From Enhygromyxa salina (GTDB lineage: Bacteria; Myxococcota_A; Polyangia; Nannocystales; Nannocystaceae): a stretch of 64,000 nt of DNA. Of this stretch, positions 47,877 through 55,727 are shown in pieces (within the stretch, counting starts at the first letter, position 1; the number at the start of each line of letters is the position of its first letter). The stretch is from the NCBI RefSeq assembly GCF_000737335.2, contig NZ_JMCC02000029.1, positions 1 to 64,000 on the forward strand, read 5' to 3'. The notes below the pieces were generated by a model. That model was not told where the DNA came from. It worked only from the letters and a program-made list of their open reading frames with translations, and searched no databases. The translations under genes were made by a program, and so were the position numbers.

Positions 47877-49841
47877 TCAGTCGATCGCTTTGGCGGGCCG
47901 CACTTCGATCTCGAGGCTCGCTTCGCCGCGGATGATCGAGTTGGTTCGGATCACCCGCCGCGCGGCTTGCTTGAAGTGGACGGCCTTGCGGTTGCTGCCG
48001 CCGGGGCTGAGGGTCTGCAGCACGCTCTCGGGCAGCTGCTCGACCAAGCCGTACTCGGTCGCAAGGCCTTCTCCGGGGCGGTAGATCGTGCCGACGATGC
48101 TGCGCGCGGGGTAGCTCGCGGCCAGGTTGTCGAGCAGGGTGTCGAGGTTGCCGGGCAGCGGGGCGTAGGGGGTGATCCACTCGCCGCCGCCAAGCTCGAG
48201 CACGACCCGCTCGCCGCCCGCGTCGGCGGGGATCCGCACGCTGATTGTCTCGGTCCGGACCGGGCCGCGCGGCGGCTTTAGATCCACGAGGATCTCGAGC
48301 AGGTCTCCGGCGCGGATGACCTCGTTGGAGATGCGGATCCGCTCGATGGTCTCGACCTTCGCGCCGTAGTGCACGACCGCGCTCTGCTTGATTGACTTGA
48401 TGCTGGCGAGCTCGAACGGGTTGTCGAGCGCGGCCATCATGATCAGCAGCGCGCGGCTGCGGGCGGCGAGGCCCCGAATGATCCCGCGCGGGTAGTAGGT
48501 CTCTTCGTCGAGCACGATCGTGCGCGGACCTTGCGAGGTCTCGAGCAGGATCTCGTGGTGGGTCTCGAGCACGACCTCGACGGCGTCGCTGCCCGCCTCT
48601 TCGATCGCGTCGAGCATCAAGGTGGTGACCAGCGGCGGCGTGAGCACCTCGGAGTCGGCGACGGCGCTGTGGTAGCTGCGGGGCTTGAAGTCGGGATCCG
48701 GGCCGGTCACCGTGGTGGTGACGGGGATCATGGGCGTGTGGATGTCCGTGCGCAGCGAGATCGCCGGCTGGCGATCTTGGATCATCGTGCCCTGGATGTC
48801 GCGCGGGCTGGACAGCTTGACCGAGCGCTCGACGCTGGCGAGGATCGTGTGCACGTGGCCGTTGGCGATTGGGTACTTGGACGGCCCCTCGCCGTACATC
48901 GGGTGGCCAAACGCGAGCAGCTTTTCTTGCTTGGCGCCGCCGACCCAGGTGACCGTGCCGTTGGGCGCCGCGCCGTTGTCCCCGGCGATCAGCACGACCG
49001 AGACCGAGTCGCCCGGGGTCCAGCTGTGGCGGGTGCCCGCGCTGGCAGCTTGGCCCGAAGACGGGGCCGAGCGCATGGAGCCGCCGCCCAGCACGGGCAG
49101 CAGGCCGGTCGCGTCGGCCAAGAATTGCGCGGCGTGAGGGCTGAGCCCGGCGACCGACATGGGCGCGCCGATTGGCTGGAGCCCGCCCGAGGGCATGCCG
49201 TTGGGGCCGGGCATCTGCTCGGGGACCTGGCGCGCGGGCAGCTGATCCGTGCCGAGCGCGAGCATTTGATCCGCCCACGCCGCGGTCCCGCTGCGACCGG
49301 ACGCGCGCGCGGTCTTGGGGAACACCTCGGGCCGATAGGGCAGATCCGCGACCTCGAGCATGTTCTCGATCGGCGTCATGCCGCCGAGCGGATCCTTGCC
49401 GAACCGATAGCCGTAGGCCAGCGCCCCCGCGAGCTTGTCTTGGATGTAGATCGGGCTGCCCGACATGCCGCCCACGATGCCCGTGTGGATCAAGCGGGGA
49501 TCCGGCGAGCGAAACAGCACCGCGTCCTGACCCGTGACGTAGTCGCGGACCACGTCGACGACCTCGATCTCGAACTTGTCGGGGACCTCGCCCTCGAACA
49601 CGGTCAGCGCGTAGCCCTTCATGCCGGGCTTGATGTCGTCGACCGGGATGATGTTCGCGTCTTTGCTGCGCTTGCCGGGCCGGGCGCTTGGCTCACCGTC
49701 GCCCGCGCCCTGCCCCGCGATCGCATCGCCGGCCAGCCAGAAGCCCCCGTAGAGGGTGGCGAGGGCCGCGACAGGCGCGATGACCGGTCCCAGCAGGCGA
49801 CGCAGACGACGACTCGGGGTGCGATCAGGACTTGTTGCCAT
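47877..49841 (-). CDS. SpoIVB-type (S55) serine peptidase domain protein
   Basis: From ATG 49841 the 654-aa product has an N-terminal membrane segment (LGPVIAPVAALATLYGGFWL), then GIVGGMSGSPIYIQDKLAGA. The GMSGSP motif is the catalytic Ser motif of the S55 family. FGHPMYGEGPSKYPIANGHV later on also fits the family. The C-terminal ~300 residues are of another type. It overlaps the thioredoxin gene by 17 bp. S55 proteins in sporulating bacteria act in envelope signalling; a similar proteolytic signalling or maturation role is possible. Confidence 0.8.
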   Translation of the reverse strand: MATSPDRTPSRRLRRLLGPVIAPVAALATLYGGFWLAGDAIAGQGAGDGEPSARPGKRSKDANIIPVDDIKPGMKGYALTVFEGEVPDKFEIEVVDVVRDYVTGQDAVLFRSPDPRLIHTGIVGGMSGSPIYIQDKLAGALAYGYRFGKDPLGGMTPIENMLEVADLPYRPEVFPKTARASGRSGTAAWADQMLALGTDQLPARQVPEQMPGPNGMPSGGLQPIGAPMSVAGLSPHAAQFLADATGLLPVLGGGSMRSAPSSGQAASAGTRHSWTPGDSVSVVLIAGDNGAAPNGTVTWVGGAKQEKLLAFGHPMYGEGPSKYPIANGHVHTILASVERSVKLSSPRDIQGTMIQDRQPAISLRTDIHTPMIPVTTTVTGPDPDFKPRSYHSAVADSEVLTPPLVTTLMLDAIEEAGSDAVEVVLETHHEILLETSQGPRTIVLDEETYYPRGIIRGLAARSRALLIMMAALDNPFELASIKSIKQSAVVHYGAKVETIERIRISNEVIRAGDLLEILVDLKPPRGPVRTETISVRIPADAGGERVVLELGGGEWITPYAPLPGNLDTLLDNLAASYPARSIVGTIYRPGEGLATEYGLVEQLPESVLQTLSPGGSNRKAVHFKQAARRVIRTNSIIRGEASLEIEVRPAKAID

Positions 49842-50436
49842 GCTGGTCCAGGGCCCGTCGCATGGTTGCGACCAGGTCTTCCTGCGGCGTGTAGAAGTAG
49901 CGGAACCGGTTGGTCCGGTTGGGGTTTTGCAGGCCCTGATCCACGTTGCCGTGCTCGTCGAGGAACATGACGCGCGGGATGTACTGCCCGTCGGGGCCGT
50001 AGAGCGCGGCTTCGGGGTTCGCGTCTTGGTCGACGTGGACCATGACGAAGCGCTCCGACAGCTGCTCGAGCTTGGCGTTGGCGTTGAACGTGCGCTTGAG
50101 CTTTTGACAGTTCCCACACCACTGGGTGTGGACGACCATCATGATCGGCATGCCCGTGCTCTCGGCCTCTTTGAGGCCCTCGTCGAACCCGCGCCAGGCG
50201 ATGTCGTCGTTCCAGCCATCGGCGGGGATCGTCGCTTGGCGCTTGGCGCCGGTCGGCGCCTCGGCCTTGCTGGCGTGCTCGTGCTCGTGCTCGTGGTCGT
50301 GGGAGCCCTCGCGCTCGGGAGGCTCGATGCAGCCGCTGACGAGCAAGGGCACCGCGCTCAGCAAGCTCATGGCCACCACGAACAGGGGCCTGCGTCGCGG
50401 CTGTGTCCTGGTTCGCAAGGTGCGGGAGCGTACCAC
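49825..50436 (-). CDS. Thioredoxin-fold lipoprotein with His-rich linker
   Basis: The 203-aa product has a lipoprotein signal ending LVSGC (Cys36), then a metal-binding-like stretch HDHEHEHEH (47-55). The thioredoxin domain has the WCGNC active site (Cys107, Cys110) and FVMVHVDQDANP. The start is GTG 50436; ATG at codon 23 is possible but would shorten the signal peptide. It is probably a periplasmic thiol reductase or metallochaperone-like protein serving the S55 protease and propeller protein made from the same operon. Confidence 0.82.
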   Translation of the reverse strand: MVRSRTLRTRTQPRRRPLFVVAMSLLSAVPLLVSGCIEPPEREGSHDHEHEHEHASKAEAPTGAKRQATIPADGWNDDIAWRGFDEGLKEAESTGMPIMMVVHTQWCGNCQKLKRTFNANAKLEQLSERFVMVHVDQDANPEAALYGPDGQYIPRVMFLDEHGNVDQGLQNPNRTNRFRYFYTPQEDLVATMRRALDQHGNKS

Positions 50437-50569
50437 GGACGGCCCTACGTGCCGTCGACGGGAAAGATACGGGGGCTGGCGGGCTGTCTTTGGCGTCCTG
50501 GCCGGTTCGGCGTCGCCCGCCCAGGTTACCCAGTCGTGAATCCCGCGATCCTGTTGCGGTCGAGGGGGG

Positions 50570-51433
50570 CTACGGCAGCTCGAACAACAGCGACAGATCC
50601 ACGCTTGGCGCGGAGTGGGTCAGCGCGCCGACGCTGACCAGATCCAGGCCGATCGTGGCCAGGCTGGGCAGCCGCGCGAGGGTGATCCCGCCGCTGACCT
50701 CGAGCAGCACGCGCTCGTTTTGGTTGCGGGCGATCTCCACGGCCTCGCGCAGGGTCTCGTCGTCCATGTTGTCGAGCAGCAGCACGTCGGCGCCGGCGCT
50801 GATCGCCTCGCGGACCTCGATGAGGGTCTCGACCTCGCACTCGACCCGCACCGCGTGGGAGGCGTGCTGGCGCGCGGCCCGAACGGCGGCGTCGACCGAG
50901 CCGGCGCAGCGGATGTGGTTTTCCTTGATCAACACGCCCGCGCCCAGGTCGTTGCGGTGGTTGTGGCCGCCGCCCATCCGCACGGCGTAGCGATCGAGCG
51001 CGCGCAGCCCCGGCATGGTCTTGCGGGTGTCGACCACGCGCAGCTTGGGCCCGGCGGCTTCTACGTGGGCGTGGGTCGAGGTTGCGACGGCGCAGGCCCG
51101 GCCCAGCAGGTTCAGGGCGGTGCGCTCGCCGGCCAACAGCGCGCGCGCGGGCCCAGCGAGGCGGATGACCTCGGTGCCAGGGGCCACGCGAGCGCCCTCG
51201 TCCACACACAGCTCGACCGTGACCGCGGGATCGACCTGCTCGAAGGTGCGCACGACGACGGGGCCGGCGCAGAACGTGAGGGCTTGCTTGGCGATGATCC
51301 GGCCGCGCGCCACCGCCGTAGCGGGGACCGTGAGCCGCGAGGTCATGTCGCCGGAGCCAAGGTCCTCGCCCAGCGCGGTCGCGATGATCCGATCGATGTC
51401 GCCAAGCTCGGCGACCCCACCCCGAGCGCTCAC
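50570..51433 (-). CDS. nadC: Nicotinate-nucleotide diphosphorylase (carboxylating)
   Basis: The 287-aa protein is quinolinate phosphoribosyltransferase. DTRKTMPGLRALDRYAVRMG and GGHNHR form the active site, and LIKENHI and ECEVETL are further hallmarks. It makes nicotinate mononucleotide from quinolinate and PRPP in de novo NAD synthesis. The GTG start at 51433 overlaps the stop of the HAD gene (GTGA). No nadA or nadB is in the window. Confidence 0.96.
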   Translation of the reverse strand: MSARGGVAELGDIDRIIATALGEDLGSGDMTSRLTVPATAVARGRIIAKQALTFCAGPVVVRTFEQVDPAVTVELCVDEGARVAPGTEVIRLAGPARALLAGERTALNLLGRACAVATSTHAHVEAAGPKLRVVDTRKTMPGLRALDRYAVRMGGGHNHRNDLGAGVLIKENHIRCAGSVDAAVRAARQHASHAVRVECEVETLIEVREAISAGADVLLLDNMDDETLREAVEIARNQNERVLLEVSGGITLARLPSLATIGLDLVSVGALTHSAPSVDLSLLFELP

Positions 51434-52200
51434 GCCCGCCCCCGCGCCGTGCTGGCGGCGGCGTCACTTGGTGGCTGGTCGTGCGCCGGGATCACGCCTT
51501 GTGGATGCCACTGCTCCCACGCCATGCCGCGCCGCTGTGCCCACGCCTTGAGCCGCGGGTCGGGGTTGATGACCTTGGGGTGCCCCACGCGCTCGAGCAT
51601 CGGTCGGTCCGAGTAGCTGTCGGTGTAGAAGTACGATCGCTCGAGATCGATGCCGTGTTGCTCGGCGAACGCGAGCCCGGCGCGGAGCTTGCCGGGTCCA
51701 AAGCAGCTGGGCCGGTGGTAGTTGCCGGTCAGCATGCCATCAATGATCTCGAGCTGGGTGCACACGAGGTTTGGCACGTTCAGGATCTTCTGCAGCGGCT
51801 CGACCGAGACGAAGGTGCCCGAGGTCAGCAACACCAACACGTGCCCCTGGGCCCGGTGCCACTCGATGCGCTCGCGGCCTTCGACGCAGATCGACGGCTC
51901 GACGTCGCTGTGAAACCAAGCTTCGATCTCGGCGCAGAGCTCGGCGACGGACTGCCCGGCGTAGTCCGCGACGACCTTTTGGGTCACGTCTTCGTAGTCG
52001 AGCACGCTCAGGCGGTACTTGACCAGCCACCAGACCGAGCGCAGCGTGGCGGCGATCGAGATCCTGCCGTTGCGCCACAGGTACTCGACCCACTTGCGCG
52101 CCGAGTTGCAGGCGAGCAGCGTGTGATCCACGTCGAAGAAGGCCGCGACCTGACCGGAGCTCGGGTCTGTGTCCACGCTCGCGTTCTCGACCGCACTCAC
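51430..52200 (-). CDS. HAD-superfamily phosphatase (SerB/HAD-IB type)
   Basis: From GTG 52200 the 256-aa product has the nucleophile motif FFDVDHTLL (Asp23, Asp25), the Ser/Thr motif LVLLTSGTF and SYFYTDSYSDRPML with the acidic Mg ligands. The cap is the helical HAD-IB type. Substrates range from phosphoserine to lysophospholipids; the sequence does not decide. Both ends overlap neighbours as GTGA, so it is part of the CPBP-HAD-nadC operon. A longer frame upstream (to 53211) lies over the CPBP gene and is spurious. Confidence 0.88.
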   Translation of the reverse strand: MSAVENASVDTDPSSGQVAAFFDVDHTLLACNSARKWVEYLWRNGRISIAATLRSVWWLVKYRLSVLDYEDVTQKVVADYAGQSVAELCAEIEAWFHSDVEPSICVEGRERIEWHRAQGHVLVLLTSGTFVSVEPLQKILNVPNLVCTQLEIIDGMLTGNYHRPSCFGPGKLRAGLAFAEQHGIDLERSYFYTDSYSDRPMLERVGHPKVINPDPRLKAWAQRRGMAWEQWHPQGVIPAHDQPPSDAAASTARGRA

Positions 52201-53144
52201 CGTGGTGCGAAGGTACTCGCGAGCAGCACATCCATCAACAGGTTGGACGCCACGTGGAACAAAGCGGGCGCCCACAGACTGTCGCTTCGGCGCCACAGCC
52301 ACGCAAAAACCAAGGACGGAAAAAAAGTAGCGAGCCGGGCGGTGTTGGGCGTGGCGACCAAGTGGCCAAGGGCAAACAACACGCTGGAGATGATCGCCGC
52401 CCAGCCGAACGGGACCCCGAACAGCTTGCGCGTGGGCGGCCAGCGTTGCTCTAGCGCGCTCATCAAGTAGCCGCGATGAAACACTTCTTCGGGCAGCGCG
52501 ATTGCGAACAGGCCCACCGCCACGGCCTGCACGAAGCCGAGCCCGTAGTACTCGACCCACGCGATCGGCACGTAGAACCCACGCGGCCAGAACCCGCCGG
52601 TGTGGGCGCGGCACTGCCGGCCCAAGAATCGCGCCAGGCTGCCGTCGGCTGGGGTCCAGCTCTCGATCGCGAGCACTGGCGAGAGCAGCGACAGATCGCC
52701 CTGGCAGACCTGCCAATAAAACCCCCAAGTCAGCAGCGCGAAGGCGGGGAAGATCGCCAGCGCAGCGTAGAGGGCCCACTTCCAGCCGCTGCGCTTCCAC
52801 TTTGGGATCGGGACGTCTGGGCCCACCTGCCAGCGCTTGGCCAGCTCGGGTTGCTTGCGCAGCATGAAGCCCGGCAGGAAGTAAAACCCTGCGATCAGCA
52901 CGACGCCCAGCGACTCGGCGATCAGCGGCGGCGCCGGGATCTGTCGCAGCAGCGCGTAGCCACCGTAGAGGGCGACGGTCGTGAGCAGCGCCTTGCGAGC
53001 GAGGGTGCGGGCCTGCTCGGGAGACAGCTCCGGCGCTGACGCGGGGGAGGGACCGGACGCCCCTGGCGGGGCTGGCTGGGCGGGCTCGCTCACCTGCTTG
53101 CGGTCTACGTGAAGCGGGCGCCCAGGGAAAGTGCTGAGTGGCAT
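52197..53144 (-). CDS. CPBP-family intramembrane metalloprotease
   Basis: From ATG 53144 the 315-aa protein has about eight membrane segments and the CPBP/CAAX-protease motifs: PEEVFHRGYL (EExxxR), FALGHLVAT and FHVASNLLMDV. These Glu and His residues form the intramembrane active site. Such proteases process prenylated or small membrane proteins and bacteriocins. A form with 13 more residues is open but Arg/Ala-rich. The stop overlaps the HAD gene start. It reads divergently from the kinase gene across 87 bp. Confidence 0.88.
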   Translation of the reverse strand: MPLSTFPGRPLHVDRKQVSEPAQPAPPGASGPSPASAPELSPEQARTLARKALLTTVALYGGYALLRQIPAPPLIAESLGVVLIAGFYFLPGFMLRKQPELAKRWQVGPDVPIPKWKRSGWKWALYAALAIFPAFALLTWGFYWQVCQGDLSLLSPVLAIESWTPADGSLARFLGRQCRAHTGGFWPRGFYVPIAWVEYYGLGFVQAVAVGLFAIALPEEVFHRGYLMSALEQRWPPTRKLFGVPFGWAAIISSVLFALGHLVATPNTARLATFFPSLVFAWLWRRSDSLWAPALFHVASNLLMDVLLASTFAPR

Positions 53145-53231
53145 CGCGCGGGCGCGGGCCCGGGCGCGCGCGAGCCAACCCAAACAGCTGGCCCTGCTGC
53201 CCTCGTTTCATGGCACAGTCGCGGGCACAGC

Positions 53232-54917
53232 GTGGTTGCGGGCAACATCATTGGCGAGCGCTACCGCATCATCGAGGAGCTCGGACGCGGCAGCTTTGGG
53301 ACCACCTACGCCGCCGAGGATCTTGGCCAGGATCTTGGCCAGAACCTCGACTCGGGCGCGGGCCCACGTCGCGTCGCGATCAAGCAGCTCGACCTGCGTC
53401 GCGTCGACGACTGGAAGGCCGTCGAGTTGTTCGAGCGCGAGGCCCGCGTGCTCGCGTCGTTGGATCACCCGCGGATCCCCGACTACATCGAGTTCGTGCC
53501 GGTCGCCGCGGACCACACCGGCTACCTCGTGCAGGAGCTCGCGCCGGGCACCTCGCTCGCGGCCCGGCTGGCCGCGGGCGAGCGGTTCTCCGAGTCGCAG
53601 GTGCGCGACATCGCCGAGCAGCTGCTCGAGGTGCTGGTCTACCTCGCGCAGCTGGTGCCACCGGTGGTCCACCGCGACATCAAGCCTGGCAACGTGATCA
53701 GTTCGCTGCCCACGGTGAACCAGTCTACGAAAGCGTCCGCAAGCGGGCGAGAAGCCCTCGCCCGAGCTGAAAACAGCTCGCTGCCCACGGTGAACCAGTC
53801 TACGAAAGCGTCGGCAAGCGGGCGAGAAGCCCTCGCCCGAGCTGAAAACAGCTCGCTGCCCACGGTGAACCAGTCTACGAAAGCGTCGGCAAGCGGGCGA
53901 GAAGCCCTCGCCCGAGCTGAAAACACTGGTGACCGCTGCTACCTCGTCGACTTTGGCTCGGTCCGCGACGCCGTCGAAGCCAAGAGCACGGGCGGCAGCA
54001 CGGTCGCCGGGACCTTCGGCTACATGGCACCCGAGCAGCTGCACGGGGAGGCCAGCCCGCGATCGGATCTATTTGGGCTCGGCATGACCTTGGTCCATCT
54101 GCTGACGGGCACGTGTCCCGCCGAGCTCGACCGCAAGCGGCTCAAGGTTGATTTTCGCCCGCACGTGCAGCTGAGCCGCGAGCTCGCTGACTTTGTGGAT
54201 CGCTTGATCGAGCCGATCGCCGATGATCGCTTCGCGGATCCCCAGGCGGCGCTCGATCACCTGCGCGGAGTCTCGCTGGAAGTCGCGTCGAGCAAGCCGA
54301 GCGCGCTCGCGGCCGGGATGACGGGGGCGTCGATCGCCGCGAGCGTGGCCCACAGCCAGCGCGCGGCCGAGCAGGCCGCTCGGCGCAAGCAGGAGCTGGA
54401 CCAACAGCGCACCCGAGACGTCGCCGCGCGTGCCCGGCCCCGCGTGCGACTCGTTCGCGATCCCGAGGGCCTGGCCCTGACGATCGACCCGACCCCGCTG
54501 GGGTTTCGCTTCGCCGTTCAGATCTGGCTGCCGCTGTTCTTGACCGCCAACCCCGGCTTCGTGGTCGCGGGCGGCGTGCCCTTCTTTGGCCAGTACTGGC
54601 CCGTGTTCGCCGACAACGGCGTCGCGCGATTCGTGGTCTGGGGGCTGTTCTTGATGAGCCTGAGCTTGCTGGTCGCGCATCTGCGTGGCCAACGGTTCCA
54701 CCTTCGCGTCGCGGGCGAGCACTACGCCGCGTGGACCCGCGACCCGGCCAAGCCCGTCGCGCTCGGTCCGATCTCCGACCTCTCGGTTCTCGTCCACGAG
54801 CCAACGGGCAATGGCTATGGCAGCGCCGTGCTCGAGCTGGGCGAGACCACCAAGGTGTTCACGCGGATGTCCAGCAAAGACCTCGAGCAGCTCGAGCAGC
54901 TAGAGCTGCTCGGCTAG
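53232..54917 (+). CDS. Ser/Thr protein kinase with in-frame repeat insert
   Basis: From GTG 53232 the 561-aa kinase has GRGSFG (18-23), Lys51 in VAIKQLDL, Glu70, the catalytic HRDIKPGN (147-154) and DFG at 240-242. Between GNVI and the DFG strand lie 75 residues (157-231) made of three copies of a 25-residue repeat, encoded by the 75-bp hairpin repeat. A short GQDLGQNL repeat lies near 32-39. The C-terminal ~140 residues contain two hydrophobic segments (LPLFLTANPGFVVAGGVPFF, FVVWGLFLMSLSLLVAHL). All catalytic residues are present, so the enzyme may still be active despite the insert. Confidence 0.88.
   Translation: MVAGNIIGERYRIIEELGRGSFGTTYAAEDLGQDLGQNLDSGAGPRRVAIKQLDLRRVDDWKAVELFEREARVLASLDHPRIPDYIEFVPVAADHTGYLVQELAPGTSLAARLAAGERFSESQVRDIAEQLLEVLVYLAQLVPPVVHRDIKPGNVISSLPTVNQSTKASASGREALARAENSSLPTVNQSTKASASGREALARAENSSLPTVNQSTKASASGREALARAENTGDRCYLVDFGSVRDAVEAKSTGGSTVAGTFGYMAPEQLHGEASPRSDLFGLGMTLVHLLTGTCPAELDRKRLKVDFRPHVQLSRELADFVDRLIEPIADDRFADPQAALDHLRGVSLEVASSKPSALAAGMTGASIAASVAHSQRAAEQAARRKQELDQQRTRDVAARARPRVRLVRDPEGLALTIDPTPLGFRFAVQIWLPLFLTANPGFVVAGGVPFFGQYWPVFADNGVARFVVWGLFLMSLSLLVAHLRGQRFHLRVAGEHYAAWTRDPAKPVALGPISDLSVLVHEPTGNGYGSAVLELGETTKVFTRMSSKDLEQLEQLELLG
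53700..53926 (+). repeat. 75-bp two-hairpin repeat array, locus 2 (inside kinase)
   Basis: A 24-bp partial unit (53700-53723), two full units (53724-53798, 53799-53873) and a 53-bp partial unit follow one another without gaps. The reading frame is kept throughout. Each unit codes for a Ser/Ala/Arg-rich peptide including SGREALARAEN. Differences from the 42878 array are few. Confidence 0.9.
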
Positions 54918-54924
54918 CGTCAGT

Positions 54925-55317
54925 TCAGAGCACGTGAGCGAGTCGGGCGACCCGCCGACGCAGGCTCTCGAGGTTCTCGTTGAGCAGGTCGATCTGATCG
55001 AGCACGTCGAGATCCGTCGCCAACGCGTGCACGTCTGCCCGGACCAAGTGGTCCGCCTCCAACATCTCGAGCGTCGAGATCAAGTAGCGCTCGATTCGCT
55101 CCATCGACAGCGCCGTCTCGCGCAGGTCGTCATCGATGAACATCATGAGGTTCTCGACGTGGCGGATCTTCGCCAACTCGGGGTTGGGCGCGTAGGGCTG
55201 GCTAGCCCGATCCATCAGGCGATCGCGCGAGCGCGCGCGCCGACCGCTACCGCGTCGGTTCGCCTCGGTGTCCTCGGTGGGCGGAGCGTGGGCGGCAGAG
55301 CTGGTGACGTGGACCAT
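54925..55317 (-). CDS. Hypothetical helical protein
   Basis: From ATG 55317 the 130-aa product has a polar N-terminus and a helical, acidic C-terminal ~75 residues (ENLMMFIDDDLRETALSMER, then HALATDLDVLDQIDLLNENL). No signal peptide is seen. A longer open frame upstream runs through the duplicated 97-bp segment and is not believable. ATG at codon 35 is another option. It ends 8 bp from the stop of the convergent kinase gene. The family is not recognised. Confidence 0.55.
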   Translation of the reverse strand: MVHVTSSAAHAPPTEDTEANRRGSGRRARSRDRLMDRASQPYAPNPELAKIRHVENLMMFIDDDLRETALSMERIERYLISTLEMLEADHLVRADVHALATDLDVLDQIDLLNENLESLRRRVARLAHVL

Positions 55318-55370
55318 GCCCAGACCCGTTGCATGGGTCGCCCGCCCCCAGCAAATTTTCGACTTACTTT

Positions 55371-55526
55371 CATACCCCCAGCCCCCCCGACTCGACCCGT
55401 GCTCGGCTTCGCCTCCGCGCGCGTCGACACCCTCGCTTCGCTCGGGCCCAAGGTCGGCCCGCCTGCTCATACCCCCAGCCGCCCCGACTCGACCCGTGCT
55501 CGGCTTCGCCTCCGCGCGCGTCGACA
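55371..55526. repeat. Tandem 59-bp repeat with 97-bp period in intergenic region
   Basis: CATACCCCCAGCC and the following ~45 bases at 55371-55429 recur at 55468-55526 with about one change. The array lies in the ~410-bp region 55318-55727 upstream of dnaG, in which I see no gene. It may mark duplication of a regulatory segment. Confidence 0.7.
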
Positions 55527-55727
55527 GCCCCGAGGTGACAACAGTTCGTTGCGTGGGCTCTGGCCCCCATGTGTCCGCCGATGTCGCGCATGGTGCTTGC
55601 AGGCACCGACCGGCGAGTCGTTGGGTGTCCAGCAACGGCGTGATCGCGGCGCTGGCTGGCGTCGACTTGCGATTTTCGAGATTGTGGGGATCCTTGGCCT
55701 GGGCGTCACGTCGGCGCTCGTCCACCA

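Noticed and set aside
52201..53211. Long N-terminal extension of the HAD phosphatase
   Set aside because: It overlaps the CPBP protease gene in another frame; the GTG at 52200 overlapping the CPBP stop is the natural start.
53700..53926. CRISPR array or phage remnant in the kinase gene
   Set aside because: Units join directly without spacers and keep the kinase frame.
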